DNA from: Pseudomonas viciae
GTDB lineage: Bacteria > Pseudomonadota > Gammaproteobacteria > Pseudomonadales > Pseudomonadaceae
NCBI RefSeq assembly: GCF_004786035.1
Contig: NZ_CP035088.1
Location: 646,001-710,000, forward strand
DNA length: 64,000 nucleotides
Direction: 5' to 3'
The notes under the pieces are model-generated. The model made no database searches and was not told the DNA's origin. It worked only from the letters and a program-made list of their open reading frames with translations. Position numbers and translations under genes: made by a program. Each line of letters begins with the position of its first letter. Position 1 is the stretch's first letter. Shown here piece after piece: positions 26,610 through 37,045 of the stretch.

Positions 26610-27548
26610 ATGGACTTCAAAGACTATTACAAGATCCTGGGTGTGGAGCCGACGGCGGATGACGCCACGATCAAGGCCGCCTATCGCAAACTGGCGCGCA
26701 AGTACCACCCGGATGTGAGCAAGGAAAAGGACGCCGAGACTAAGTTCAAGGACGTCTCCGAAGCCTATGAAGCGTTGAAAAGCGCTGACAAGCGCGCCGA
26801 GTACGACGACCTGCGTCGTTATGGCCAGCACGGCCAGCCGTTCCAGGGCCCGCCAGGCTGGCAAAGCCGTGGCGGTTTTGGCGGTCAGGACACAGGGGAT
26901 TTCTCGGACTTCTTCAGTTCGATTTTCGGTAATCGCGGGCCGGGTTTCGGTGGCGGGCAGTCAGGTCGCAGCGCCGGCCGTCGAGGGCAAGACGTGGAAA
27001 TGGAATTACCGATCTTCCTGGAAGAAACCCTGTCGAGCGAGTCGAAAAAAGTCAGCTTCCAGGTGCCGCAGTACAACGCGGCCGGCCAGCATGTGAGCAA
27101 CACCAGCAAAAGCCTGAACGTGAAGATTCCGCTGGGGGTGACCGACGGCGAACGCATCCGCCTCAAGGGCCAGGGTGCGCCAGGTATCGGCGGTGGCGCC
27201 AACGGTGATTTGTACCTGACGATTCGCTTCGCTCCGCACCCCAAGTTCGACGTCGAGGGCCAGGACCTGATCATCACCTTGCCCCTGGCACCGTGGGAAT
27301 TGGCGCTGGGCACCGAAGTGGCAGTCCCGACCCTCACTGGCAAGATCAACCTCAAGGTCCCGGCCGGCAGCCAGAATGGCCAGCGCATGCGCGCCAAGGG
27401 CCACGGCCTGCGCAACAAGGCCGGCGAGCGCGGCTACCTGTTCGTGCAGCTCAAGGCCGTGATGCCCAAGGCCAGTGACGAGGCGGTCAAGGCGTTGTGG
27501 GCGGAACTGGCGAAGAAGGCTGCGTTCGATCCGCGGGAGAACTTTTGA
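26610..27548 (+). CDS. cbpA: DnaJ-type curved DNA-binding co-chaperone CbpA
   Basis: 312 residues: J-domain at residues 1-70 ([20 protein letters not shown], with HPD in [11 protein letters not shown]), a Gly/Phe-rich linker (about 75-140), then two DnaJ C-terminal beta domains with no zinc finger, as in CbpA. It stimulates DnaK and also binds curved DNA. The start at 26610 follows a weak ribosome binding site, and the in-frame extension to 26526 lacks family similarity. It forms an operon with cbpM 50 bases on. Confidence 0.93.
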   Translation: MDFKDYYKILGVEPTADDATIKAAYRKLARKYHPDVSKEKDAETKFKDVSEAYEALKSADKRAEYDDLRRYGQHGQPFQGPPGWQSRGGFGGQDTGDFSDFFSSIFGNRGPGFGGGQSGRSAGRRGQDVEMELPIFLEETLSSESKKVSFQVPQYNAAGQHVSNTSKSLNVKIPLGVTDGERIRLKGQGAPGIGGGANGDLYLTIRFAPHPKFDVEGQDLIITLPLAPWELALGTEVAVPTLTGKINLKVPAGSQNGQRMRAKGHGLRNKAGERGYLFVQLKAVMPKASDEAVKALWAELAKKAAFDPRENF

Positions 27549-27598
27549 CTGTTTTGAGGGGCTAGACTCGACAGTTAAAGCATTGGGAGAAGCAGACC

Positions 27599-27898
27599 AT
27601 GAACAACCCGATCATTGAACTAAACCTGATGGAGTTTTGTGAGGCCGCCGCCTTGCAAGATATCCATGTGATCGAAATCGTCGCCCATGGCATCCTCGAA
27701 CCCCACGGTACGGCGCCGACCGATTGGCGTTTCACTGATTACGAACTGGTCCTGGCCCGCCGCGCCGCCAAGCTGCGCCGCGAGTTGGATCTGGAGTGGG
27801 AAGGCGTTGCCCTGGCGCTGGATCTGTTGGAAGAGGTGCAGCAACTGCGCAGCGAAAACCGCATGCTCAAGCAGCGGTTGGGGCGTTTGGTGGAGTGA
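27599..27898 (+). CDS. cbpM: CbpA inhibitor/modulator CbpM
   Basis: 99 residues, MerR-like helical fold. FCEAAALQDIHVIEIVAHGI at the start and a C-terminal coiled segment (LDLLEEVQQLRSENRMLKQR) are CbpM hallmarks. CbpM binds the CbpA J-domain and blocks both its co-chaperone and DNA-binding activity. Located directly after cbpA with AGAAGCAGACC upstream. Confidence 0.92.
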   Translation: MNNPIIELNLMEFCEAAALQDIHVIEIVAHGILEPHGTAPTDWRFTDYELVLARRAAKLRRELDLEWEGVALALDLLEEVQQLRSENRMLKQRLGRLVE

Positions 27899-27924
27899 AA
27901 AGCGGTCTATAAGCAAGCGCCAAC

Positions 27925-28012
27925 CTGTGGGAGCGAGGCTTGCCCGCGATGAGTTCAACTCGGTTCTCAAGAGTTGAGGCGCCTGTATCGCGAGCAAGCT
28001 TTGCTCCCACAA
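27925..28012. repeat. REP doublet, variant
   Basis: TGTGGGAGCGAGGCTTGCCC ... GCGAGCAAGCTTTGCTCCCA, inverted and slightly diverged. It lies between convergent cbpM and ureC. Confidence 0.78.
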
Positions 28013-28038
28013 GTCTTGCTCTCAGGCCCTCATTCCAT

Positions 28039-29739
28039 TCAAAACAGAAAATACCGCTGCGCCATCGGCAGCACGTCAGCCGGCTCGCACCACAGCAACA
28101 CCCCATCGGCCTTGACCTGATAGGTCTGCGGATCGACGTCGATGCTCGGCAGATAGTCGTTGTGGATCAGGTCGGTCTTCTGCACATCGCGGCAGCCCTT
28201 GACCACGGCGATTCTCTTCTTCAGCCCAAGCTGCTCCGGTAGTCCCGCCTCGGCGGCGGCCTGGCTGATGAAGGTCAGGCTGGTGGCGTGCCGCGAGCCG
28301 CCGTAGCTGGCGAACATTGGTCGGTAGTGCACTGGCTGCGGCGTCGGGATCGAAGCATTGGCGTCGCCCATCAGGCTGGCGGCAATGGCCCCACCCTTGA
28401 GAATCAGCGTCGGTTTGACCCCGAAAAACGCTGGGCGCCACAGCACCAGGTCGGCCCACTTGCCGACTTCGATGGAGCCCACTTCATGGCTGATGCCGTG
28501 GGTGATCGCTGGGTTGATGGTGTACTTGGCGATGTAGCGCTTGATGCGGAAGTTGTCGTTGCCTTCGCCATCGCCGGGCAGGGCGCCGCGTTGCTTCTTC
28601 ATTTTGTCGGCGGTCTGCCAGGTTCGGGTGATGACCTCGCCGACGCGGCCCATGGCCTGGCTGTCGGAGCTGATCATCGAAAACGCGCCGAGGTCGTGGA
28701 GAATGTCTTCGGCGGCGATGGTCTCGCGACGGATGCGGCTTTCGGCGAACGCCACGTCTTCGGCGATGCTCGGATCCAGGTGATGACACACCATCAACAT
28801 GTCCAGGTGTTCGTCGATGGTGTTGCGGGTGAACGGCCGGGTCGGGTTGGTGGAGCTGGGCAACACGTTGGCGAAGCCGCAGGCCTTGATGATGTCCGGT
28901 GCGTGACCGCCACCGGCGCCTTCGGTGTGGTAGGTGTGGATGGTCCGGCCCTTGAACGCGGCCAGGGTGGTTTCGACGAAACCGGACTCGTTGAGGGTGT
29001 CGGTGTGGATCGCCACCTGTACGTCGTACTGGTCGGCCACGCTCAGGCAGTTGTCGATGGCCGCCGGCGTGGTGCCCCAGTCTTCGTGCAGCTTCAAGCC
29101 GATGGCCCCGGCCTTGACCTGTTCGATCAACGGCTCCGGCAGGCTGGCGTTGCCCTTGCCGGTGAAGCCGATGTTCATGGGGAAGGCATCGGCGGCCTGG
29201 AGCATGCGCGCCAGGTGCCATGGCCCGGAGGTGCAGGTGGTGGCGTTGGTCCCGGTGGCCGGGCCGGTGCCGCCGCCGATCATGGTGGTGACGCCGCTCA
29301 TCAATGCTTCTTCGATCTGCTGCGGGCAGATGAAATGGATGTGGGTATCGATACCGCCCGCCGTGAGGATCATGCCTTCGCCGGCGATCACTTCGGTGCT
29401 GGCGCCGATGGCGATGGTTACGTCGGGCTGGATGTCCGGGTTGCCGGCCTTGCCGATGGCCGCGATGCGCCCGTCCTTGAGACCGACATCGGCCTTGACG
29501 ATGCCCCAGTGGTCAATGATCAGCGCGTTGGTGATCAAGGTGTCCACGACCTCGGCGGCCAACAGCTGGCTCTGGCCCATGCCATCGCGAATCACCTTGC
29601 CACCGCCGAACTTCACTTCTTCGCCGTAGGTGGTGAAGTCTTTTTCCACTTCGATCCACAGTTCGGTGTCGGCCAGGCGGACCTTGTCGCCGACGGTGGG
29701 GCCGAACATGTCGGCGTAGGCTTGGCGGGAGATTTTCAT
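28039..29739 (-). CDS. ureC: urease catalytic subunit alpha
   Basis: 566 residues, the standard length. Nickel ligands H133 and H135 in DTHIHFICP, carbamylated lysine K216 and H218 in GLKLHED, H245 in AIHTD, H271 in TYHTEG and catalytic H319/H320 in VCHHLD. The aspartate ligand is in [11 protein letters not shown]. Hydrolyses urea to ammonia and carbamate in the cytosol. The start at 29739 is chosen because the 25-residue in-frame extension falls in REP sequence. It is separated from ureB by a REP pair of about 70 bases rather than being overlapped. Confidence 0.98.
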   Translation of the reverse strand: MKISRQAYADMFGPTVGDKVRLADTELWIEVEKDFTTYGEEVKFGGGKVIRDGMGQSQLLAAEVVDTLITNALIIDHWGIVKADVGLKDGRIAAIGKAGNPDIQPDVTIAIGASTEVIAGEGMILTAGGIDTHIHFICPQQIEEALMSGVTTMIGGGTGPATGTNATTCTSGPWHLARMLQAADAFPMNIGFTGKGNASLPEPLIEQVKAGAIGLKLHEDWGTTPAAIDNCLSVADQYDVQVAIHTDTLNESGFVETTLAAFKGRTIHTYHTEGAGGGHAPDIIKACGFANVLPSSTNPTRPFTRNTIDEHLDMLMVCHHLDPSIAEDVAFAESRIRRETIAAEDILHDLGAFSMISSDSQAMGRVGEVITRTWQTADKMKKQRGALPGDGEGNDNFRIKRYIAKYTINPAITHGISHEVGSIEVGKWADLVLWRPAFFGVKPTLILKGGAIAASLMGDANASIPTPQPVHYRPMFASYGGSRHATSLTFISQAAAEAGLPEQLGLKKRIAVVKGCRDVQKTDLIHNDYLPSIDVDPQTYQVKADGVLLWCEPADVLPMAQRYFLF

Positions 29740-29790
29740 GTGCTTGCCTTGAGATTCAATTGAATGTTGAAACCGTTCGCTGCGCTCACT

Positions 29791-29860
29791 TATCGCGAGC
29801 AAGCTCGCTCCCACAGGGATACGCGATCAAAATGTGGGAGCGAGCTTGCTCGCGATGAGG
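29791..29860. repeat. REP pair between ureB and ureC
   Basis: ATCGCGAGCAAGCTCGCTCC and GGGAGCGAGCTTGCTCGCGA facing outward, 20 bases apart, inside the urease structural operon. It could form a strong hairpin in the transcript between two subunits needed in equal amounts. Confidence 0.85.
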
Positions 29861-29880
29861 CCAGTACAGGCCTCCATGGC

Positions 29881-31255
<1,375 letters not shown>

Positions 31256-31264
31256 GGCGCGGCC

Positions 31265-31567
31265 TCAGGCGATGGGCTGGTGGACGGTGACCAGTTTGGT
31301 CCCGTCGGGAAACGTCGCCTCGACCTGGATCTCCGGGATCATTTCCGGGATGCCTTCCATCACTTGCTCGCGGGTCAGCAGCGTGGTGCCGTAATGCATC
31401 AGCTCGGCCACGGTCTGGCCGTCACGGGCACCCTCGAGCAGCGCTGCGGAGATGTAGGCCATGGCCTCTGGGTAGTTGAGCTTCAAGCCACGGGCCAACC
31501 GCCGTTCGGCGACGAGGCCGGCGGTGAAGATCAGCAGCTTGTCTTTTTCGCGTGGGGTCAGGTCCAT
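31265..31567 (-). CDS. ureA: urease subunit gamma
   Basis: 100 residues, the standard size. [20 protein letters not shown] at the start, [20 protein letters not shown] and the closing [13 protein letters not shown] are diagnostic. The start at 31567 is used because the 25-residue extension is REP sequence. It is separated from ureD by a REP doublet in a 165-base gap. Confidence 0.97.
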   Translation of the reverse strand: MDLTPREKDKLLIFTAGLVAERRLARGLKLNYPEAMAYISAALLEGARDGQTVAELMHYGTTLLTREQVMEGIPEMIPEIQVEATFPDGTKLVTVHQPIA

Positions 31568-31631
31568 GTGCAATCCATAAGGGCAGATAAAAAATTCAAA
31601 CTCAAAACACAAATACCTGTGGGATCGACCC

Positions 31632-31722
31632 TGTGGGAGCAAAGCTTGCTCGCGATAGCAGCGCCTCGGTCGATCAGAAGGACCGGGTTATCGTTCATAG
31701 CGAGCAAGCTTTGCTCCCACAG
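31632..31722. repeat. REP doublet, AAAGC variant, between ureD and ureA
   Basis: CTGTGGGAGCAAAGCTTGCT ... AGCAAGCTTTGCTCCCACAG, inverted. Both arms carry the same change (GCAAAGC for GCGAGC), showing compensated evolution of the hairpin. Confidence 0.82.
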
Positions 31723-31732
31723 AAAAGTAAAT

Positions 31733-32584
31733 TCAGGTACTCCAGATTCTGGGTGGTACGGCCTCTCTTCCAAGCAACGCAGGCCTGAGCAAACGCCACA
31801 ACGCAATCAACCACCCCCGCGCCAGCAACGCCTCTTTCGCCAGGCACCGAGCCACGACCAGGCCGGGCAATTGGGTCAGGTCGCCGCGCACGTCATGGCC
31901 CAGGGATCGGCACTGCTCCAGCAGCTCGCTGTCGATCTCGCCAGTCACCAACAGCGTGGCGAACACCGGATCGCCGCCCAGCCCGATGGGCGAGTCGAGC
32001 AAGCCATCACCGCCCACAATGCGCTGGCGTTCATGCCACAGCAACTGGCTGTCGCGACGGATGTCCAGCCGTGACTGGAAATGCCCCAGGTCGAATCGCT
32101 CGCCGCTGGCCGGCCGGCCGAGGGCAACCATGTCCCAGTAGAACAGCCGCCCATCGCCGTGCAGGTCGATGCTCGTGCTGAGTTCGGCCTGGGCCGCGCT
32201 GAAGACGATGGTCTCCTGGGGCAACCATTCCAGCGTCGCACCGGCGGCCACGCTCAGGGTCAGTTGCTGATACGCCGGGTCGGCAGCCCGATACCACTTC
32301 GCCGCGCCGGGGCTGGTCAGTTGCGCCCAGGCGCCCGGGCTGACGTGGGCCGAGATGTCCAGCCGGTCGCCGCCGGCAATCCCGCCAGGCGGGTGGACGA
32401 TGATGTGTTGGCACACTTCGGGGCCTTCGGCGTACAGGTGCTTCTGCACCCGCAGCGGGCCTTTGTGGCGACGCTGTACCGGACGCGTGCAGTCGCCGAA
32501 TCGGGCGTAGCCCAATTCCAGCTCAGCGTGCCAGCTGGGGGTGAACAGGCCCGAAGGCACCAATGCAGAGACAGGTAGATTCAT
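31733..32584 (-). CDS. ureD: urease accessory protein UreD
   Basis: 283 residues. [35 protein letters not shown] and the [11 protein letters not shown] block are UreD signatures. It binds apo-urease first and opens it to UreF/UreG for nickel delivery. It follows urtE by 30 bases on the same strand, so the urtABCDE and ureDABC genes may share one long transcript from the urtA promoter. Confidence 0.95.
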   Translation of the reverse strand: MNLPVSALVPSGLFTPSWHAELELGYARFGDCTRPVQRRHKGPLRVQKHLYAEGPEVCQHIIVHPPGGIAGGDRLDISAHVSPGAWAQLTSPGAAKWYRAADPAYQQLTLSVAAGATLEWLPQETIVFSAAQAELSTSIDLHGDGRLFYWDMVALGRPASGERFDLGHFQSRLDIRRDSQLLWHERQRIVGGDGLLDSPIGLGGDPVFATLLVTGEIDSELLEQCRSLGHDVRGDLTQLPGLVVARCLAKEALLARGWLIALWRLLRPALLGREAVPPRIWST

Positions 32585-32614
32585 GATTTCTGCTTATCGT
32601 CAGGACGTTACAGA

Positions 32615-33313
32615 CTAGATCGTAACCAGCCCGCGCACACCCTCGGCTTCCATATTTTCTCCGCGCCCCTGCTGCACGATCTCGCCCCGGGACATCACCA
32701 GGTATTGATCGGCCAACTCGGCGGCGAAGTCGTAGAACTGCTCCACCAGCAAAATCGCCATGTCGCCCCGGGCCGCCAGTTTCTTGATGACCACGCCGAT
32801 CTCCTTGATCACCGACGGTTGGATGCCTTCGGTGGGCTCGTCGAGAATCAGCAGCCGTGGACGGCTGGCCAGGGCCCGACCAATGGCGAGTTGCTGTTGC
32901 TGCCCGCCGGACAGGTCGCCGCCACGGCGCTGCTTCATCTGCAGCAGCACCGGGAACAATTCGTAGATAAACGCTGGCACCTCCTTGGCCTCGGAACCGG
33001 GAAAACGCGACAGGCCCATCAGCAGGTTTTCTTCCACCGTCAGCCGCCCGAAAATCTCCCGGCCCTGGGGCACGTAGGCGATGCCGGCATGCACCCGCTG
33101 ATGCGGCTTGAAGGTGGTGATGGGCTTGCCTTCCCAACTCACCGCGCCTTCCTTGGCCGGCAACAGGCCCATCAGGCATTTGAGCAAGGTGGTCTTGCCC
33201 ACGCCGTTGCGACCCAACAGGCACGTCACCTCGCCAACCTTCGCGTCGAACGACAAGCCGCGCAGGATGTGGCTACCGCCGTAGTATTGGTGCAGTTTGT
33301 CGACTTGCAGCAT
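32615..33313 (-). CDS. urtE: urea ABC transporter ATP-binding subunit UrtE
   Basis: 232 residues: Walker A GRNGVGKTT, signature LSGGQQQQLAIGRAL, Walker B LLILDEPTEGIQP (TEGIQP is the UrtE mark, against SLGLAP in LivF) and the LVEQF switch. The start at 33313 (MLQVDKLHQYYGGSHI) is preferred to 33331. Drives urea uptake together with UrtD. Separated from urtD by a REP doublet. Confidence 0.95.
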   Translation of the reverse strand: MLQVDKLHQYYGGSHILRGLSFDAKVGEVTCLLGRNGVGKTTLLKCLMGLLPAKEGAVSWEGKPITTFKPHQRVHAGIAYVPQGREIFGRLTVEENLLMGLSRFPGSEAKEVPAFIYELFPVLLQMKQRRGGDLSGGQQQQLAIGRALASRPRLLILDEPTEGIQPSVIKEIGVVIKKLAARGDMAILLVEQFYDFAAELADQYLVMSRGEIVQQGRGENMEAEGVRGLVTI

Positions 33314-33337
33314 CTTCCAGATTCTCCTCAAGTCCCT

Positions 33338-33427
33338 TGTGGGAGCGAGCTTGCTCGCGATAGCGGTGGGTCAGCTTGCTTATTTGTTGAATGTGTCGCC
33401 GCCATCGCGAGCAAGCTCGCTCCCACA
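33338..33427. repeat. REP doublet between urtD and urtE
   Basis: TTGTGGGAGCGAGCTTGCTC ... GAGCAAGCTCGCTCCCACAG, inverted, in a 133-base intercistronic gap. Confidence 0.85.
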
Positions 33428-33446
33428 GAGAGCAGTGTTTGCCGGG

Positions 33447-34307
33447 CTACCGACCGAGATACACCTCGATCACTCGCTCATTGTCCTGCACCTGTTCCAG
33501 CGACCCTTCGGCCAGCACACTGCCCTGGTGCAGCACGGTGACGTGGTCGGCAATCGCGCCGACGAAGCCCATGTCGTGTTCCACCACCATCAGCGAGTGC
33601 TTGCCCGCCAGGGATTTGAACAGCTCGGCGGTGAACTCGGTTTCGGCGTCGGTCATGCCCGCCACCGGCTCGTCGAGCAGCAACAGTTGTGGGTCCTGCA
33701 CCAGCAGCATGCCGATCTCCAGGAACTGCTTCTGCCCATGGGACAGCAACCCGGCGGCGCGATTGACCGACGACGTGAGGCGAATGGTCTCCAGCACTTC
33801 GCTGATGCGCGTGTGTTGTTCGCCGGTGAGTTTGGCCCGCAGGCTGGCCCATACCGATTTGTCGGTCTTGAGCGCCAGTTCCAGGTTTTCGAACACGCTC
33901 AAGGCTTCGAATACCGTGGGTTTCTGGAACTTGCGACCGATGCCGGCCTGGGCGATTTGCACCTCGCTCATGCTGGTCAGGTCCAGGGTTTCGCCGAACC
34001 AGGCCTTGCCATGGCTGGGCCGGGTCTTGCCGGTGATCACGTCCATCAGTGTGGTCTTGCCCGCACCGTTGGGGCCGATGATGCAGCGCAATTCGCCGAC
34101 GCCGATGTACAGGTTCAGATCGTTCAGGGCCTTGAAGCCGTCGAAGCTGACGCTGATGTCTTCCAGGGTCAGGATCGTGCCGTGACGGGTGTTCAGGCCA
34201 ACGCCGGCCGCCTGGCCGAGGCCGATGGCGTCGCGGCTGCTGCCCTGGTCTTTGTTGGGTTCGAGGATGGGTTCGAGCATGAAATCGGCCGTCGGTGTGA
34301 TTCTCAT
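33447..34307 (-). CDS. urtD: urea ABC transporter ATP-binding subunit UrtD
   Basis: 286 residues: an N-terminal extension of about 40 residues, then LEDISVSFDGFKALNDLNLY. Walker A GPNGAGKTT, signature-region LLSHGQKQFLEIGMLL (LSHGQ in place of LSGGQ, normal for UrtD), Walker B LLLLDEPVAGMTD and H-loop VEHDM. The start overlaps the urtC stop (ATGA). Confidence 0.95.
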   Translation of the reverse strand: MRITPTADFMLEPILEPNKDQGSSRDAIGLGQAAGVGLNTRHGTILTLEDISVSFDGFKALNDLNLYIGVGELRCIIGPNGAGKTTLMDVITGKTRPSHGKAWFGETLDLTSMSEVQIAQAGIGRKFQKPTVFEALSVFENLELALKTDKSVWASLRAKLTGEQHTRISEVLETIRLTSSVNRAAGLLSHGQKQFLEIGMLLVQDPQLLLLDEPVAGMTDAETEFTAELFKSLAGKHSLMVVEHDMGFVGAIADHVTVLHQGSVLAEGSLEQVQDNERVIEVYLGR

Positions 34308-35383
34308 TGTTCGCCTCTCTTCTTCAGCAAGCCGATCACGCCTTTAGGCAGATACAGCGTCACGACGATGAACAGCGCGCCAAGGAAGAACAGCCAATAC
34401 TCGGGAAACGCCACGGTGAACCAGCTCTTCATGCCGTTGACTACACCGGCGCCCAGCAGTGGTCCGATCAGCGTTCCGCGCCCGCCGAGGGCGACCCACA
34501 CGGCAGCTTCGATGGAGTTGGTCGGTGACATTTCGCTGGGGTTGATGATGCCCACCTGCGGTACGTACAACGCCCCGGCCAGGCCGCACAACACCGCGCT
34601 CAACACCCAGACGAACAGCTTGAAGCCACGGGGATCGTAGCCGCAGAACATCAGGCGGTTTTCCGCGTCGCGCAGGGCGGTCAACACACGACCGAATTTA
34701 CTGCGGGCCAGGCGCCAGCCGATGAACAGGCTCGCCACCAGCAACAATACCGTGCTCAGGAACAGCACCGCCCGGGTGCCCGGCTCGGTGATGCCAAAGC
34801 CCAGGATCGAGCGGAAGTTGGTGAAGCCGTTGTTGCCGCCAAACCCGGTTTCGTTGCGGAAAAACAGCAGCATCCCGGCGAAGGTCAGGGCCTGGGTCAT
34901 GATCGAGAAATACACGCCCTTGATCCGCGAGCGGAAGGCGAAGAAACCGAATACCAACGCCAGCAACCCCGGTGCCAGCACCACCAGGCACATGGCCCAG
35001 ATGAAGCTGTCGGTGCCCGACCAGTACCAGGGCAGTTCGGTCCACGATAAGAAGGTCATGAACGCCGGCAAGTCATCACCGGCAGCCTGGCGCATCAGGT
35101 ACATGCCCATGGCGTAGCCGCCCAGGGCAAAGAACAGCCCATGCCCGAGGGAGAGCAACCCGGCGTAACCCCAGACCAGGTCCAGGGCGAGGGCGACGAT
35201 GGCGTAGCAAAGAATCTTGCCCACCAGGGTCAGGGTATAGGCCGAGACGTGCAGCGGGTTGTCCGTCGCCAACAGCGACAGCAGCGGCAGGCTCAGCAGC
35301 ACGGCCAGGATCAGCACACCGACGGCGAGAGTGACTTTGGGACCGGCCTTTTGCGTGGCCGTGAGCATCAGGGGCTGGTTCAT
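34304..35383 (-). CDS. urtC: urea ABC transporter permease UrtC
   Basis: 359-residue inner-membrane permease of the LivM type with about nine hydrophobic helices; LVWGYAGLLSLGHGLFFALG and FGRVLTALRDAENRLMF (the ATPase-contact loop) are clear. Overlaps urtB by 1 base (TGATG) and urtD by 4. Confidence 0.95.
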   Translation of the reverse strand: MNQPLMLTATQKAGPKVTLAVGVLILAVLLSLPLLSLLATDNPLHVSAYTLTLVGKILCYAIVALALDLVWGYAGLLSLGHGLFFALGGYAMGMYLMRQAAGDDLPAFMTFLSWTELPWYWSGTDSFIWAMCLVVLAPGLLALVFGFFAFRSRIKGVYFSIMTQALTFAGMLLFFRNETGFGGNNGFTNFRSILGFGITEPGTRAVLFLSTVLLLVASLFIGWRLARSKFGRVLTALRDAENRLMFCGYDPRGFKLFVWVLSAVLCGLAGALYVPQVGIINPSEMSPTNSIEAAVWVALGGRGTLIGPLLGAGVVNGMKSWFTVAFPEYWLFFLGALFIVVTLYLPKGVIGLLKKRGEQ

Positions 35384-36885
35384 CAGTCGATTACCCGTCC
35401 TTTGAGCGCGAAGAGGCCTTGCGGACGCTTCTGGATGAACAGAATGATCAGCGCGAGGATCAGGATCTTGCCGAGTACGGCGCCGATCTGCGGTTCGAGA
35501 ATCTTGTTGGCGATGCCCAGGCCGAAGGCGGCGAACACGCTACCGGCCAACTGGCCGACGCCACCGAGCACCACCACCAGGAACGAGTCGATGATGTAGC
35601 TCTGGCCCAGGTCCGGGCCGACGTTGCCGATCTGGCTCAGGGCCACGCCACCGAGTCCGGCGATGCCCGAGCCGAGGCCGAACGCGAGCATGTCCACGCG
35701 GCCGGTGGGCACGCCGCAGCAGGCAGCCATGTTGCGGTTCTGGGTGACGGCGCGCACGTTCAGGCCCAAGCGGGTCTTGTTCAGCAGCAGCCAGGTCAAC
35801 ACCACCACGAACAGGGCGAAGGCGATGATCACGATGCGGTTGTACGGCAGCACCAGGTTCGGCAACACCTGGATCCCGCCCGACAGCCAGGCCGGGTTGG
35901 CGACTTCGACGTTCTGCGCGCCGAACAGCAGGCGCACCAGTTGGATCAGCATCAGGCTGATGCCCCAGGTGGCGAGCAGGGTTTCCAACGGACGCCCGTA
36001 GAGGTGGCGAATCACCGTGCGCTCCAGAGCCATACCGATGGCCGCGGTGATGAAAAACGCCACCGGCAGGGCGATCAGTGGGTAGAACTCGATGGCGTTC
36101 GGGGCGAAGCGCTGGAACAGCATCTGCACCACGTAGGTGGAATAGGCCCCCAACATGAGCATCTCGCCGTGGGCCATGTTGATCACCCCCAGCAAGCCGA
36201 AGGTGATTGCCAGGCCGAGGGCGGCGAGCAGCAGGATCGAGCCCAGGGACATGCCGCTGAAGGCCTGGCCCAACAACTCGCCCACCAACAGTTTGCGCTT
36301 GACCTGGCTGAGGCTGGTTTCAGCGGCGGTGCGTACGTTGGCATCGGTTTCGACGCCGGGTTCGAGCAGGCCTTCGAGGCGGGTACGGGCCAGTGGGTCG
36401 CCGGTTTCCCCCAGCAATCGCACGGCGGCCAGGCGCACGCTCGGGTTGGCGTCCACCAGTTGCAGGTTTGCCAGGGCCAGGCTCAGGGCGGCGTGCACGT
36501 CTTCGTCCTGCTCGCCGGCCAGTTGTCGGTCGAGGAAAGCCAGTTGGGCTGGACGGGCGCTTTTTTGCAATTGCTGCGCGGCGCCCAGGCGCACGTGGGC
36601 ATCGACGGCAAGCAGTTGATGGCTGGCGAGGGCGGTTTCGATCAGCCCGCGCAAGCGGTTGTTCAGGCGCAGAGTCTTGGGTTGGCCGTCGACGGTCAAC
36701 TGGCCTTGCTGCAAGGCATTGATCAGTTCGACACGCTCCGGCTCAGGCTGCGCGGCCCAGGTTTCCAGGAGCTTGGCCTGCTGGGTCGGATTGGCGGCGA
36801 CGAAGTCTTCGGTGTCACCGGCGTGGGCCTCCAGCGGCAACAGCAGCACCAGGGCGAGGATGAGGCGGTAAAGGGCGGTGGGCAT
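35383..36885 (-). CDS. urtB: urea ABC transporter permease UrtB with N-terminal periplasmic extension
   Basis: 500 residues. A signal-like N-terminus (LILALVLLLPLEAHA) leads into a helical-repeat domain of about 190 residues (LRLNNRLRGLIETALASHQL, AVRLLGETGDP: HEAT-like), then a LivH-type permease (GLAITFGLLGVINMAHGEML). This long form is standard for proteobacterial UrtB. It forms the channel with UrtC. Confidence 0.94.
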   Translation of the reverse strand: MPTALYRLILALVLLLPLEAHAGDTEDFVAANPTQQAKLLETWAAQPEPERVELINALQQGQLTVDGQPKTLRLNNRLRGLIETALASHQLLAVDAHVRLGAAQQLQKSARPAQLAFLDRQLAGEQDEDVHAALSLALANLQLVDANPSVRLAAVRLLGETGDPLARTRLEGLLEPGVETDANVRTAAETSLSQVKRKLLVGELLGQAFSGMSLGSILLLAALGLAITFGLLGVINMAHGEMLMLGAYSTYVVQMLFQRFAPNAIEFYPLIALPVAFFITAAIGMALERTVIRHLYGRPLETLLATWGISLMLIQLVRLLFGAQNVEVANPAWLSGGIQVLPNLVLPYNRIVIIAFALFVVVLTWLLLNKTRLGLNVRAVTQNRNMAACCGVPTGRVDMLAFGLGSGIAGLGGVALSQIGNVGPDLGQSYIIDSFLVVVLGGVGQLAGSVFAAFGLGIANKILEPQIGAVLGKILILALIILFIQKRPQGLFALKGRVID

Positions 36886-36910
36886 ATGCTAGGCCTTGCG
36901 CAGTGCTTTT

Positions 36911-37000
36911 TGTGGGAGCGGGCTTGCTCGCGAAGGCGGTGTGTCAGACGACTCAAATGTTGAATGTGAATCCGCATTCGCGAGCAAGCCCGCTCCCACA
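36911..37000. repeat. REP doublet between urtA and urtB
   Basis: TGTGGGAGCGGGCTTGCTCG ... CGAGCAAGCCCGCTCCCACA, inverted, in a 160-base gap after the binding-protein gene, as in the braC-livH gap. Confidence 0.87.
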
Positions 37001-37045
37001 AGGGAGTTGTGTCGGCCTCGATATCCGGGGCCGACACCCATGGAC

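Noticed and set aside
28288..29763. 491-codon plus-strand frame opposite ureC
   Set aside because: Complement of a certain urease alpha gene; composition typical of antisense translation.
35419..36963. 514-codon plus-strand frame opposite urtB
   Set aside because: His/Gln-rich shadow with no signal or domain; urtB on the minus strand is unambiguous.
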